From contig NZ_JAGGNR010000010.1 in the NCBI RefSeq assembly GCF_018614975.1, positions 230,535-294,534 on the forward strand: a stretch of 64,000 nt of DNA, in the 5' to 3' direction. The notes beneath the pieces were generated by a model. It made no database searches. It was not told the DNA's origin and was given only the letters and a program-made list of their open reading frames with translations. Positions 48,348 through 57,836 of this stretch are shown one piece after another; positions within the stretch are counted from its first letter, which is position 1, and the number at the start of each line of letters is the position of its first letter. The stretch comes from Paenibacillus polymyxa (GTDB lineage Bacteria; Bacillota; Bacilli; Paenibacillales; Paenibacillaceae). Position numbers and translations under genes: made by a program.

Positions 48348-49142
48348 ATGGGAGAGGCGATCGTGATCACTTCGGGTAAAGGCGGCGTGGGTAAAACAAC
48401 CACCTCGGCAAACATCGGGACAGCGCTGGCGCTGCTCGGCAAAAAGGTTTGTCTGGTAGATACCGATATCGGCCTTCGTAATTTGGATGTCGTGATGGGA
48501 CTCGAAAACCGTATTATTTACGATCTGTGCGACGTTGCGGACGGCCGCTGCCGTCTAAATCAGGCTTTGGTCAAAGACAAGCGTTTCGAAGAATTATACA
48601 TGTTGCCTGCGGCGCAGACGAGAGACAAAAACTCAGTGTCGCCAGAACAGGTGAGAGATATTATCCTTGAATTGAAAAAAGATTTTGAGTATGTCATTAT
48701 TGATTGCCCAGCCGGTATAGAGCAGGGTTTCAAAAATGCGGTAGCAGGAGCAGATCAGGCCATCGTGGTCACTACACCGGAAAATGCTGCAGTGCGTGAT
48801 GCCGATCGTGTCATCGGCCTGCTGGAGAGTTCACACATTCAATCACCAAAGCTGGTGGTGAATCGAATTCGCAATAATATGGTTAAATCGGGTGACATGT
48901 TAGATATCGATGGTATTTTACAAGTACTTAATATTGACCTGATTGGCATCGTGCCTGATGATGAACTGGTCATCAAAGCGGCCAATTCAGGAGAACCTAC
49001 GGTCATGAATCCGGATTCACTTGCGGCGATTGCCTATCGCAATATCGCACGACGCATTCTGGGAGATACGGTTCCATTGATGCAGCTGGAGCAGAAAAAG
49101 GGCGCTTTTACTCGTTTCAAAAAGTTCTTCGGAATGGGTTAA
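48348..49142 (+). CDS. minD: Septum site-determining ATPase MinD
   Basis: 264 aa ParA/MinD ATPase. Deviant Walker A is GKGGVGKTT near residue 10, Walker B is VIIDCPAG, and the C-terminal amphipathic membrane-targeting helix is GAFTRFKKFFGMG. It recruits MinC to the membrane at poles and septa. A terminator follows. Confidence 0.97.
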   Translation: MGEAIVITSGKGGVGKTTTSANIGTALALLGKKVCLVDTDIGLRNLDVVMGLENRIIYDLCDVADGRCRLNQALVKDKRFEELYMLPAAQTRDKNSVSPEQVRDIILELKKDFEYVIIDCPAGIEQGFKNAVAGADQAIVVTTPENAAVRDADRVIGLLESSHIQSPKLVVNRIRNNMVKSGDMLDIDGILQVLNIDLIGIVPDDELVIKAANSGEPTVMNPDSLAAIAYRNIARRILGDTVPLMQLEQKKGAFTRFKKFFGMG

Positions 49143-49181
49143 TTCATTAAAATGGACTTATTCATTATCTGATTACATGAC

Positions 49182-49209
49182 AGCCGTGGCTTATAGCCCG
49201 GCTTTTTTT
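49182..49209 (+). terminator. Terminator of the mre-min operon
   Basis: AGCCG-GGC (one bulged T) pairs with GCCCGGCT, then seven T. Confidence 0.8.
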
Positions 49210-49230
49210 GTTACCTGCGGGCAGGCTTGT

Positions 49231-49259
49231 TCATATTATCAACCGCCTCTTCATAGGAT
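49231..49259 (+). promoter_or_regulatory. Sigma-E promoter of spoIVFA-spoIVFB
   Basis: TCATATT (49231-49237), 14 bases, CATAGGAT (49252-49259): an exact -35 and a good -10 for sigma-E, placed right after the minD terminator. CATAGGATGTAGTAA occurs again before safA. Confidence 0.65.
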
Positions 49260-49291
49260 GTAGTAAACAAGCCTCGGCGGGAGGACATTCC

Positions 49292-50140
49292 ATGAACACG
49301 AAACTCAGAATCAAGCAGAGACGAGAAGAACGCATTCGGCGACTGATGGGCGGTGCGACTGTTGAAGTTTTACAGGAGCAAAAAGTAGGTTCAATATTGG
49401 ACAAGAATGAGATCATACACCCAAAACCATTTACGCCTAGTGAGGGGATACAGGAAAGAGATCCGGAATGGTTGTGGAAAAAAGAGAATGGTCATTTCGT
49501 TCCAGGGGGGCATTCGAGATTCAACCTGTTCAAGTCACTTCTCAAACGGACGGTTATTAGCGCTTTGATATTTGGCGGAGTATGGGGTTTATTTCAGTTG
49601 GATACATCGTGGACGACATCACCCAAAACAGTAATTGCGGATGCACTCCATCGGGATATGGATTTTGCCTCAGCAGCGGCCTGGTATGAACGGCATTTTG
49701 GAGGAACGCCTTCGTTTCTTCCGGTCCTCGGACATACGACAGATGCCGTGAACGGATTGAAAGTAAGGCAGTTACTGGACAAACCAATCTCAGGCACAGT
49801 GGTTCAGCCATTCGCGCTGAGCATGAAGGGAATTGAGATCGTTCCGGATGCCGCAGGTGCAGAACTTATACAGGTCGCAAGTTCTGATGCAGGGCGTGTC
49901 ATGGAGGTTATCGGCGATGCAGCAAGTGGGTTCACAGTTGTCATCCAGCATACAGGCAATGTCACGGCAATATACGGTCGGTTGAACGAAAGTGAAGTGA
50001 ACGTGAATGATTGGGTGGAAGCGGGGAATCCAGTAGGGAGCCTCAAGGCTACGGGTGGTGAACAACCGGCCACGCTCTATTTTGCGGTCAAAGAGGGTGA
50101 GGAGTACGTAGACCCGGCGGAAGTTGTTGCCCTTGATTAG
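49292..50140 (+). CDS. spoIVFA: SpoIVFA-like regulator with M23 fold
   Basis: 282 aa. A basic N-terminal part is followed by one membrane helix (about 90-107, TVISALIFGGVWGLF) and a C-terminal M23/LytM-like beta domain (GFTVVIQHTGNVTAIYGRL...WVEAGNPVGSL). The usual zinc residues are not kept (QHTGNVTAIY in place of the HGxGxxTxYxH pattern), so it is probably an inactive, protein-holding domain. In B. subtilis SpoIVFA tethers and inhibits the protease SpoIVFB. ATG at 49292 follows GGGAGG. Confidence 0.9.
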   Translation: MNTKLRIKQRREERIRRLMGGATVEVLQEQKVGSILDKNEIIHPKPFTPSEGIQERDPEWLWKKENGHFVPGGHSRFNLFKSLLKRTVISALIFGGVWGLFQLDTSWTTSPKTVIADALHRDMDFASAAAWYERHFGGTPSFLPVLGHTTDAVNGLKVRQLLDKPISGTVVQPFALSMKGIEIVPDAAGAELIQVASSDAGRVMEVIGDAASGFTVVIQHTGNVTAIYGRLNESEVNVNDWVEAGNPVGSLKATGGEQPATLYFAVKEGEEYVDPAEVVALD

Positions 50141-50993
50141 GGTGTGGGGAGTCCGAATTACGTTTCATCCGTTTTTTGTAATTATCATGATGGCTTCCCT
50201 TCTGACTGGACATTTTATTGAACTTATTACGTTGTTTGCCATCGTATTCATTCATGAATGTGGACATGCTTCGGCTGCTGCCCTTCTGGGTTATCGTGTC
50301 TTGTCAATCCAGATGCTTCCTTTTGGAGGAGTAGCGGTTATCGAAGATGGAGGTACGATCACGGCATACCGGGAAATCATCATTGCTCTGGCAGGTCCAT
50401 TACAAAACATGCTGATGGTTGGTGTGGTTTTGCTGTTGCAGTATGGAAATCTGGGCGATCCGGTTTTTCTCAATTATATCATTCAGGGGAACCTACTTAT
50501 TGCCCTCTTCAATCTGCTCCCTGTACTTCCTCTGGACGGAGGTAAAATTGTTCAGGCGCTTGTCAGTCTGTGGGCACCCTACTATACAACATTAATGTGG
50601 ACTTACAGAATTAGCATCCTGTGTAGCGTAGGGGTTATTTTATATGCTATCAGCCGATGGTTTACTGGAGACTACGGCCTACCGCTCAACATTCTGTTAA
50701 TCGGCCTTTTTTTGTTCTATTCCAACTTAACAGATTACCGAAATGTGCCTTATCGCTTTATCCGTTTCCTCATGAATCGAGAGGGTGTGTTCGCTCGTCA
50801 CGCGGCTACTGGCAGTTTGGCGCAGCCAATAATCTCATTTCCGGCGAAACCTTTGGACACTATTTTGCGTCTATTAAAGAGAGAAAGATACCATATGGTA
50901 TACGTGATGAACAGACAGGGTCGAATTATGGCCGTCTTGCCTGAGCAACGGATTATCGGTTCCTATTTTAGGCAAAATGATGATAAATTGTAG
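50124..50993 (+). CDS. spoIVFB: SpoIVFB-like site-2 intramembrane metalloprotease (M50)
   Basis: 289 aa with about six membrane helices. Zinc motif HECGH is at 44-48 and the second ligand motif NLLPVLPLDGG is near 134-144. A cytoplasmic CBS-like segment follows (DTILRLLKRERYHMVYVMNRQGRIMAVLPEQ). In B. subtilis it cleaves pro-sigma-K in the mother cell. The TTG start overlaps the end of spoIVFA by 17 bases; TTG 50133 and GTG 50142 are possible alternatives. spoIVFA-spoIVFB form one unit. Confidence 0.93.
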   Translation: MLPLIRVWGVRITFHPFFVIIMMASLLTGHFIELITLFAIVFIHECGHASAAALLGYRVLSIQMLPFGGVAVIEDGGTITAYREIIIALAGPLQNMLMVGVVLLLQYGNLGDPVFLNYIIQGNLLIALFNLLPVLPLDGGKIVQALVSLWAPYYTTLMWTYRISILCSVGVILYAISRWFTGDYGLPLNILLIGLFLFYSNLTDYRNVPYRFIRFLMNREGVFARHAATGSLAQPIISFPAKPLDTILRLLKRERYHMVYVMNRQGRIMAVLPEQRIIGSYFRQNDDKL

Positions 50994-51009
50994 TGTTCTG
51001 GTGGACCTG

Positions 51010-51037
51010 TTCTGAAATGGGTTAATACATGTACAAT
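51010..51037 (+). promoter_or_regulatory. Possible sigma-A promoter of the RNase G gene
   Basis: TTCTGA (51010-51015), 16 bases, TACAAT (51032-51037). Confidence 0.4.
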
Positions 51038-51099
51038 GAGAATTGAAAAGATACTGAAATGGATGTGGATGAATTGAATTGTCTTCTAGAGGTGAAGCC

Positions 51100-52350
51100 A
51101 TGAAACAAATGATAGTACATAATGAACATAACCTCATGCAAATGGCGCTTCTGGAAGAAGGCAAAGCTGTGGAATTTACGGCAGAGCGTACACGCGAGCG
51201 TGGACTGCTGGGTTCCTTTTTCAAGGGACGGGTCGTGAATGTGTTACCAGGTATGCAGGCTGCTTTTGTGGATATTGGTCAGAAAAAGAATGCGTTTCTC
51301 TACGTGGATGATGTGTTGCATCCCCATCTGGAGAAACAGCCCAAGGTGAAGCCTTCCATCTCGGAGTTGCTTCGTCCGGGTCAGGAAGTCATTGTTCAGG
51401 TTCTGAAAGAACCGGTAGGAGGCAAGGGAGCTCGGGTGACGACTCATTATTCACTCCCGGGCCGTTGGCTTGTCTACATGCCTGTTGCTGACTATGTAGC
51501 GGTATCCAAGAAAATTGCCCGTGAAGGGGATCGTTCTCGTCTTAAGGCACTTGGGGAGCAACTGAGGCGGGATGAAGAAGGACTTATTATTCGGACCGTA
51601 TCTGGAGAAGAGCAGCATGAAGCCATTAAGTCGGACTTGGAGACATTACGTGCGCAGTGGTATCTGATTCGTGAAAAAGCGGACAGTTTGCCTTCACCAA
51701 GCCTCTTGCATCGGGATCATAGCATGGTACAGCGAATCATCAGAGATGTGTATACGCCAGGGAGTGACGAAGTCATCACTGATAGTGAAGGACAAGCCCG
51801 TGAGGTAAAAGCATTGCTCGAAGAGATTAGTCCTGGTCATCAACCCAAAGTACAGGTGTACCGGGGAACAGAATCCATCTTTGCTGCCTATGGTGTACAG
51901 GAACAGTTGAATAAGGATTTTGCCCGGAAAGTGTGGTTGCCCGGAGGCGGATACATTGTTATTGATCATACCGAAGCTCTGACTGTAGTGGATGTGAACA
52001 CAGGTAAATATACGGGAGCTGGCGGTGACAGTCTGGAAGAGACCGTGACAGAGACCAACATACAGGCAGCAGTGGAGATTGCCCGTTTAATGCGCCTGCG
52101 AGATATCGGTGGCATGATTATTGTCGACTTCATTGATATGGAGGAAGCCTCGAATCGGCATGAAGTCGCAGCAACCTTGGAGGGCGAGCTCAAGAAGGAT
52201 CGGACCAAAGCGTTTGTAATGGGTTGGACCAAGCTGGGCTTGCTCGAACTTACCCGTAAGAAAGTGCGGGAAGAAAGTACGCTGCCCTATGTGGAGCCGT
52301 GTTCTTCCTGCCATGGAACGGGAAAAAGATATATTTCACCTTTACATTGA
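51100..52350 (+). CDS. rng: Ribonuclease E/G family endoribonuclease
   Basis: 416 aa. An N-terminal S1 RNA-binding domain (GSFFKGRVVNVLPGMQAAFVDIG) is followed by the DNase I-like catalytic part, with metal Asp residues in VVDVNTG and IIVDFIDM. A C-terminal zinc-link CSSC motif holds the dimer interface. It lacks the long RNase E tail. ATG at 51100 has AGAGGTG before it; a TTG seven codons earlier is unlikely. B. subtilis has no RNase E/G, so this gene marks a lineage difference. The rplU promoter overlaps its stop codon. Confidence 0.94.
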   Translation: MKQMIVHNEHNLMQMALLEEGKAVEFTAERTRERGLLGSFFKGRVVNVLPGMQAAFVDIGQKKNAFLYVDDVLHPHLEKQPKVKPSISELLRPGQEVIVQVLKEPVGGKGARVTTHYSLPGRWLVYMPVADYVAVSKKIAREGDRSRLKALGEQLRRDEEGLIIRTVSGEEQHEAIKSDLETLRAQWYLIREKADSLPSPSLLHRDHSMVQRIIRDVYTPGSDEVITDSEGQAREVKALLEEISPGHQPKVQVYRGTESIFAAYGVQEQLNKDFARKVWLPGGGYIVIDHTEALTVVDVNTGKYTGAGGDSLEETVTETNIQAAVEIARLMRLRDIGGMIIVDFIDMEEASNRHEVAATLEGELKKDRTKAFVMGWTKLGLLELTRKKVREESTLPYVEPCSSCHGTGKRYISPLH

Positions 52351-52375
52351 TTTTTGATATATTGCGTGATATAAT
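52347..52375 (+). promoter_or_regulatory. Sigma-A promoter of rplU
   Basis: TTGATT (52347-52352), 17 bases, TATAAT (52370-52375). It overlaps the end of the RNase G gene. Confidence 0.8.
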
Positions 52376-52382
52376 CTTCAAG

Positions 52383-52500
52383 TATGTGTTTAGCCTAATG
52401 GTCTTGCACATGCTGTAACCGCACTGGCCGGGTATAAGAACAGTTCCGCAAGGATACTGTCACCTGAGAACGGGCGAGTCTGAGACATGAGGAGGTGCAA
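52383..52500 (+). ncRNA. Ribosomal protein L21 leader
   Basis: The 120-nt leader between the promoter and rplU holds the CCGCACTGGCC block and the hairpin ACAGT-TCC-GCAA-GGA-ACTGT (52440-52460). It is in the position of the L21 autoregulatory leader known in Firmicutes. I assign the class by position and these features, not by a covariance search. Confidence 0.65.
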
Positions 52501-52505
52501 GGCAA

Positions 52506-52817
52506 ATGTACGCAATTATTGAAACAGGCGGCAAACAGTACAAAGTCCAAGAGGGCGATGTTCTGTTCATCGAGAAATTGACTGCGAACGATGGCGAAAG
52601 CGTAACGTTCGACCGTGTCCTGGCTGTATCTAACGATCAAGGTTTGACAGCAGGTACACCATTGATTTCCGGAGCTACTGTAACGGCTAAAGTGGAGAAA
52701 CATGGCAAAGGACAAAAGGTTATCGTATACAAATACAAACCTAAAAAGAACTACCATGTGAAGCAAGGTCACCGTCAACCGTACACTAAAGTAACTATCG
52801 AAAAAATCAAAGCGTAA
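52506..52817 (+). CDS. rplU: 50S ribosomal protein L21
   Basis: 103 aa: [18 protein letters not shown] at the start and [19 protein letters not shown] at the end, the L21 signature. GAGGAGG precedes the ATG. First gene of rplU-prp-rpmA, with narrow codon use. Confidence 0.98.
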   Translation: MYAIIETGGKQYKVQEGDVLFIEKLTANDGESVTFDRVLAVSNDQGLTAGTPLISGATVTAKVEKHGKGQKVIVYKYKPKKNYHVKQGHRQPYTKVTIEKIKA

Positions 52818-52831
52818 AGAAGGTGCGATAA

Positions 52832-53161
52832 GTGATTATCGTTCAAATCTTTCGTGATGAGGACGGGAACATCGAACGTTTTTCCATCGAAGGGCATGCT
52901 AATTTTGCCAAGCGGGGAGAAGACATCGTATGTGCCGGGGTATCCGCTGTTACAGTGGGTACGGTGAACTCGATTGAAACATTGACAGGTGTCGAAATGG
53001 ATGCCAAGATGAAGAATGGTTTTTTAAGCGGTTCTTTACCTTTGTTAGAGAGAGGGGAAACCTGGTCCCAGGTACAATTGTTACTCGAATCCATGGTGGT
53101 TATGCTCTCTAATATTGCAGAGTCATACGGGAAGTATATTAAAATACAGCAATTCAAATAA
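52832..53161 (+). CDS. prp: Ribosomal-processing cysteine protease Prp
   Basis: 109 aa. Catalytic Cys34 ([10 protein letters not shown]) and His22 (GHANFA). In Firmicutes Prp removes the N-terminal extension of L27, whose gene is next. The GTG start has AGAAGG before it. It lies between rplU and rpmA exactly as ysxB does in B. subtilis. Confidence 0.95.
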   Translation: MIIVQIFRDEDGNIERFSIEGHANFAKRGEDIVCAGVSAVTVGTVNSIETLTGVEMDAKMKNGFLSGSLPLLERGETWSQVQLLLESMVVMLSNIAESYGKYIKIQQFK

Positions 53162-53184
53162 GCAAAGAAGGAGGACAACCAATC

Positions 53185-53496
53185 ATGTTGAAATTAAATC
53201 TTCAGTTATTCGCATCGAAAAAAGGTGTAGGTTCCACGAAGAACGGACGTGACAGTAATGCTCAACGTCTGGGTGTTAAACGTGCTGATGGTCAAACTGT
53301 AACTGGTGGTAGCATTCTCGTTCGCCAACGCGGAACGAAAATTCACCCAGGAACTAACGTTGGCATCGGTAAAGATGACACTTTGTTCGCGAAAATCGAC
53401 GGCGTTGTAAAATTCGAACGTTGGGGACGCGATCGCAAAAAAGTAAGCATCTATCCTGTTAATGTTGCTCCTGTAGCAGCAGCAGTAGAAGCGTAA
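53185..53496 (+). CDS. rpmA: 50S ribosomal protein L27, with Prp-cleaved N-terminal extension
   Basis: 103 aa. It starts [14 protein letters not shown], the extension cut by Prp after the Phe at position 9. The body is [22 protein letters not shown]. The extension and the prp gene next to it explain each other. AAGGAGG precedes the start, and a terminator follows. Confidence 0.98.
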   Translation: MLKLNLQLFASKKGVGSTKNGRDSNAQRLGVKRADGQTVTGGSILVRQRGTKIHPGTNVGIGKDDTLFAKIDGVVKFERWGRDRKKVSIYPVNVAPVAAAVEA

Positions 53497-53518
53497 TATC
53501 GGCATTCCGCCTAAGGAG

Positions 53519-53547
53519 CCTTCGGCATTTTTGCCGAAGGTTTTTTG
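53519..53547 (+). terminator. Terminator of rplU-prp-rpmA
   Basis: CCTTCGGCA pairs with TGCCGAAGG, then TTTTTT. Confidence 0.88.
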
Positions 53548-53646
53548 TATTCAACGGTTATTCGATAATGAACTGGCAGAAAAGACATGTTATACTTGGT
53601 TACGGTGGGTGTAGACCAACCGAGTTTTGTAGAACGGGGAGAAGCC

Positions 53647-54384
53647 ATGAAATCTTGGAAAAGAGTGCCGTGGATTGCGGCATGTTCACTTCTGATTCCT
53701 TTGGTTTTCGTTATGTTGTATCCGGCGATGATCTCAAGCGTCGTGTGCGCATTGTGGTCCGTCGCAGTATTGCTCATTTCTGTGAATGCGATGAAGAAAC
53801 AGGCGGAGGCGGAACGCAGAGCCATCATACAATCCATGGAAAAAACAGCAATTGCTTCATTAAATCATCATCGACACGACTGGATGAACGACCTTCAGGT
53901 GTTATATGGATATCTTAGGCTGGGCAAACTTGATAAATCCTTGCAATGTGTGGAAAGAATAAAAGAGCGGGTTACAGAAGAAAGCCGAATCTCTAGATTA
54001 GGCATTCCTTCCCTTGTATTTTATCTTCAGTCTTTTCGCGCCAGTGGAAGTGCACTGGACTTGCATGTGGAAATAGAAGATGAGTTGCAGCTTAGTGCTC
54101 TGGTCTCTCCCGAGGATGGCGAGTCACTTACCGGGGCGATTGCGGATGCAATCAGGGCCTATCAATATGGCGGCGGCCGGTCTTCTTGGGGAGAGGTTCG
54201 CAAACTGACCTTGAACTTCGGACAGGATCATGGAGATGTGGTTGTCCGACTGGACGGGGATCAAACACCCGATCCGGAAACACTGCGGCAGCTTACTGCC
54301 GTACTCCAAGGAAAAAAAGTCAGAACGGAGCAGTTTCCGTCTGAGGATACGTTTATACAATTCAGAATGCCGTGTGGAATATAG
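53647..54384 (+). CDS. spo0B: Spo0B-like sporulation phosphotransferase with membrane segments
   Basis: 245 aa. The phosphotransfer helix has HHRHDWMNDLQVLYGYL, matching the RHDWMNKLQ site of Spo0B; the phospho-His is His77. The C-terminal alpha/beta part resembles a degenerate kinase ATP domain without N or G boxes. Unlike the soluble 192 aa B. subtilis Spo0B, two N-terminal hydrophobic helices (about 9-50) precede it. In the phosphorelay Spo0B passes phosphate from Spo0F to Spo0A. ATG at 53647 follows GGGGAGAAGCC. It lies between rpmA and obg as in B. subtilis. Confidence 0.9.
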   Translation: MKSWKRVPWIAACSLLIPLVFVMLYPAMISSVVCALWSVAVLLISVNAMKKQAEAERRAIIQSMEKTAIASLNHHRHDWMNDLQVLYGYLRLGKLDKSLQCVERIKERVTEESRISRLGIPSLVFYLQSFRASGSALDLHVEIEDELQLSALVSPEDGESLTGAIADAIRAYQYGGGRSSWGEVRKLTLNFGQDHGDVVVRLDGDQTPDPETLRQLTAVLQGKKVRTEQFPSEDTFIQFRMPCGI

Positions 54385-54401
54385 GAAGAAGGGGTTAACC
54401 A

Positions 54402-55712
54402 ATGTTTGTAGATAAAGCGAAGATTTATGTAAAGGCCGGAGACGGAGGGGACGGAATTATTTCGTTCCGTCGTGAGAAGTATGTACCAAACGGCGGACCT
54501 GCCGGGGGCGATGGAGGCAGAGGAGCTGACATCATCTTCCGTGTGGATGAAGGTTTGCGGACGTTGATGGACTTCCGTTACCAACGTCACTTCAAGGCCC
54601 CACGTGGTGAGAAGGGACGTAATAAAAGTCAGCATGGTGCAAACGCGGAGAACATGATTGTGCGCATTCCACCAGGAACTATTATCTTGGATGAAGACAG
54701 TGGAGAAGTACTGGCGGATATGACCCGTCACGGTCAACAGGTTGTTATTGCTCGTGGTGGTCGGGGCGGACGGGGTAACATCCGATTTGCTACACCGAAC
54801 AATCCTGCACCTGAACTTGCCGAGAATGGTGAAGAAGGCCAGGAGCGTTACATCGTACTCGAACTGAAGGTTATGGCAGATGTTGGTCTGGTTGGTTTCC
54901 CGAGTGTCGGGAAATCTACATTGCTTTCTGTCGTTTCGTCAGCCAAGCCAAAGATCGGGGCATACCATTTCACAACCATTACACCGAATCTGGGTGTAGT
55001 TGGTGTAGGAGAAGGCCGAAGCTTCGTCATGGCTGATTTGCCTGGACTTATTGAAGGTGCACATGAAGGGGTCGGACTGGGACATGAGTTCCTGCGTCAT
55101 GTCGAGCGTACTCGTATTATTGTTCATGTCGTAGATATGTCGGGTTCGGAAGGACGCGATCCTTTTGAAGACTGGCAGAAAATCAATGACGAATTGAAGT
55201 TGTACAATCCGCTTCTCGCCGAAAGAACGCAAATTGTAGCAGCTAACAAGATGGATATGCCAGACTCTGAAGCGAACCTGGAGCAATTTTTACAGCAAGT
55301 TCGTGAAGTTCAACCTGATATTGAAGTGATGCCAATTTCATCCTTGACCCGAAAAGGGATTCAAGAACTTCTGTATCGTGCAGCTGATCTGCTGGATCAG
55401 GTTCCAGACGAACGAGTGGTTGAAGAGGTAGCAGATGTATCTGAACGCAAAGTATACAGTCTGGACAAAAAAGAAGACGATGGTTTCAAAATTGTGCGTG
55501 AGAATGAAATGTTCGTTGTCGAAAGTGCCAAGATTGACCGAATGATGAAACGGATGCAACTGAACTCACATGAAGCTATATTGAAACTCGCACGTACACT
55601 GCGTTATATGGGTGTGGATGCTGAGTTGCGTAAGCGCGGAGCTGTAGAAGGCACCATCGTGCGCATCGGAGACTTTGAATTCGAATTCGTGGAAGGCAGC
55701 AGTTACTACTAA
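54402..55712 (+). CDS. obg: GTPase Obg
   Basis: 436 aa essential GTPase in ribosome assembly and stress. The Obg fold has glycine-rich loops ([19 protein letters not shown]). The GTPase domain has [23 protein letters not shown] and NKMD. The C-terminal OCT domain is at about 355-430. It starts 17 bp after spo0B with GAAGAAGGGG, so the two are probably co-transcribed. Confidence 0.98.
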   Translation: MFVDKAKIYVKAGDGGDGIISFRREKYVPNGGPAGGDGGRGADIIFRVDEGLRTLMDFRYQRHFKAPRGEKGRNKSQHGANAENMIVRIPPGTIILDEDSGEVLADMTRHGQQVVIARGGRGGRGNIRFATPNNPAPELAENGEEGQERYIVLELKVMADVGLVGFPSVGKSTLLSVVSSAKPKIGAYHFTTITPNLGVVGVGEGRSFVMADLPGLIEGAHEGVGLGHEFLRHVERTRIIVHVVDMSGSEGRDPFEDWQKINDELKLYNPLLAERTQIVAANKMDMPDSEANLEQFLQQVREVQPDIEVMPISSLTRKGIQELLYRAADLLDQVPDERVVEEVADVSERKVYSLDKKEDDGFKIVRENEMFVVESAKIDRMMKRMQLNSHEAILKLARTLRYMGVDAELRKRGAVEGTIVRIGDFEFEFVEGSSYY

Positions 55713-55748
55713 GTAGCCGTCTTCTATGGAGACAGATAGATATATGAA

Positions 55749-55797
55749 CGCAGAGAAGTGGGAAGTTGACCCACAACTCTGCGTTTTTTTGTTTTTT
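55749..55797 (+). terminator. Terminator of spo0B-obg
   Basis: ACGCAGAG / CTCTGCGT with inner GTGGG / CCCAC, then seven T. Confidence 0.88.
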
Positions 55798-55866
55798 CCT
55801 GACATGGGAGAGGGATAAACTTGTATACTGTGAGGAACGTATTTCAAAAAATAGGCGTGTCATGTA

Positions 55867-55895
55867 TTGCCCTTTTGGCGTAGATCCTATATAAT
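55867..55895 (+). promoter_or_regulatory. Sigma-A promoter of the pheB-hom-thr-pheA unit
   Basis: TTGCCC (55867-55872), 17 bases, TATAAT (55890-55895). Confidence 0.7.
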
Positions 55896-55938
55896 GTCCA
55901 CTATATGAATACATGAGTCTTTGAGGAGAGGACGTTCT

Positions 55939-56376
55939 GTGAACGAACGCTATTACTTAGTACGGGAAGATATTTTACCAGAGGCTGTGGTGAAGACCAT
56001 GCAGGTAAAAGAACTACTGGCTTCTGGTGATGTTAAAACAGTGCATGAGGCGGTTGAACAGGTCGGATTAAGCCGGAGTGCCTTTTACAAGTACAAGGAT
56101 GGAATTCATCTGATCAACCAGCTTGAGCGCGAGAGAATTGTAACGATCTCCATTGATCTGGAGCATCAGTCGGGTATCTTGTCTCGTGTGCTTGGACATG
56201 TAGCTGGTTATGGAGCTAATGTACTCACGATTAATCAGAGTATCCCGCTTCAGGGAAGAGCCAATGTTGTCATTTCAGTGGAAACGACACATCTTCATGG
56301 CGAAATTGGTGAAATGCTGGATCGAATGCAAGATATGCCTGGAGTAAGACGTACGCGTATTGTAGGCCAAGGGTAA
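55939..56376 (+). CDS. pheB: PheB, ACT-domain protein
   Basis: 145 aa. An N-terminal helix-turn-helix-like segment (VHEAVEQVGLSRSAFYKYKDGI) is followed by an ACT domain (TISIDLEHQSGILSRVLGHVAGYGANVLTI). ACT domains sense amino acids; here phenylalanine or threonine are the likely ligands given the neighbours. GTG at 55939 follows GGAGAGG. It leads the hom-thrC-thrB-pheA run. Confidence 0.93.
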   Translation: MNERYYLVREDILPEAVVKTMQVKELLASGDVKTVHEAVEQVGLSRSAFYKYKDGIHLINQLERERIVTISIDLEHQSGILSRVLGHVAGYGANVLTINQSIPLQGRANVVISVETTHLHGEIGEMLDRMQDMPGVRRTRIVGQG

Positions 56377-56434
56377 TTAGGCTTTAACATACAGGACTGA
56401 CAGACAAGAATAGACATTAGGGGGTAGATCGTTA

Positions 56435-57721
56435 GTGAAGCCAGTAAAAGTCGGATTGTTGGGTCTGGGAACTGTTGGAACGGGAGTCGTTCGCATTTTG
56501 GAAGGGAATCAGGAAGATCTGAGTAGTCAGGTTGGATCGCCGATTGTCATCGAGAAGATCGCAGTGAAAAATACAGAGAAAGACCGTGTTATTGCTGTAG
56601 ACCGTGCCAAGCTTACGGAAGATCCTTGGGAAGTCATTCGTCATCCGGATATTGATGTCATCGTTGAGGTCATGGGCGGCATTGATCAGACGAAGGAGTA
56701 TATTCTTGAAGCGTTGGAACGTGGGAAACATATCGTAACAGCAAACAAAGATCTCATGGCACTGCATGGTACAGAGATTTTGGCGAAGGCACAGGAAAAA
56801 CAATGTGACGTGTTCTATGAGGCGAGTGTTGCTGGAGGGATTCCGATCATTCGTACGCTGATTGAAGGTTTCTCTTCTGACCGGATTACCCGCATTATGG
56901 GAATTGTGAACGGAACAACGAACTTTATTCTGACCAAAATGAGCCAGGAAGGTGCATCCTATGAAGAAGTACTGGCTGAAGCACAGGCTCTGGGATATGC
57001 CGAATCGGATCCAACTTCCGATGTGGAGGGACTTGACGCAGCTCGCAAAATGGCGATCTTGAGTACACTCGGTTTCCGTACCAATGTGGAGTTGAAGGAT
57101 GTAACCGTTAAAGGAATATCCTCCGTAACTCGTGAAGACATTATGTATGCCAAAAGACTGGGTTATGAGATGAAGTTACTTGGTATTGCGGACCGAATTG
57201 GCGATGAGATCACGATCAGCGTTCAGCCGACAATGGTTAGACAGAATCACCCGATTGCTTCAGTCAACGGTGTGTTCAACGCAGTATATGTACACGGTGA
57301 AGCTGTAGGGGAGACGATGTTCTACGGTGCGGGTGCGGGAGAACTCCCAACGGCAACTTCGGTTGTAGCTGACATTGTGGCAGTTACCAAAAACCTTAAA
57401 CTTGGGGTGAACGGTCTCAAAGCCATTGTGCCTTATAAGATTAAGCGACTGCAAAGCGACGAGCAGATCGTGTCGAAAAACTTTATTTTACTACACGTAG
57501 ACGACAAAGCCGGTGTATTAGCACAAATTACACAAATTTTCGCAGAATATGATGTCAGTCTGGCGTCGGTTGTTCAACAGCCGAATGAGCACAACCCGGA
57601 TGCCGAGATCATTATCGTTACACATAATGCAAGTAAGGCAAGCGTGGATAAAGTGTTAAAACATTTTGAATCACTCAGCGTCATTCGCCGCATTAAGAGT
57701 GTTTACCGGGTCGAAGGATAA
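56435..57721 (+). CDS. hom: Homoserine dehydrogenase
   Basis: Reduces aspartate semialdehyde to homoserine. 428 aa. NAD(P) site GLGTVGTGVVRI, substrate motif ASVAGGIPIIRTL, and a C-terminal ACT domain (about 350-428) for feedback by threonine. GTG start with GGGGG at 11 bases. The first committed enzyme of the threonine and methionine branch. Confidence 0.97.
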   Translation: MKPVKVGLLGLGTVGTGVVRILEGNQEDLSSQVGSPIVIEKIAVKNTEKDRVIAVDRAKLTEDPWEVIRHPDIDVIVEVMGGIDQTKEYILEALERGKHIVTANKDLMALHGTEILAKAQEKQCDVFYEASVAGGIPIIRTLIEGFSSDRITRIMGIVNGTTNFILTKMSQEGASYEEVLAEAQALGYAESDPTSDVEGLDAARKMAILSTLGFRTNVELKDVTVKGISSVTREDIMYAKRLGYEMKLLGIADRIGDEITISVQPTMVRQNHPIASVNGVFNAVYVHGEAVGETMFYGAGAGELPTATSVVADIVAVTKNLKLGVNGLKAIVPYKIKRLQSDEQIVSKNFILLHVDDKAGVLAQITQIFAEYDVSLASVVQQPNEHNPDAEIIIVTHNASKASVDKVLKHFESLSVIRRIKSVYRVEG

Positions 57722-57836
57722 ATGTCCGTATCCCACACGGCATCTCAATTATTTCAGTTATAACGTACAAGTTAATCATATCCGGTTCAACAGGTCATCA
57801 TTTCAGATTATTAAAACATAAAGGAGTTTACCCACA

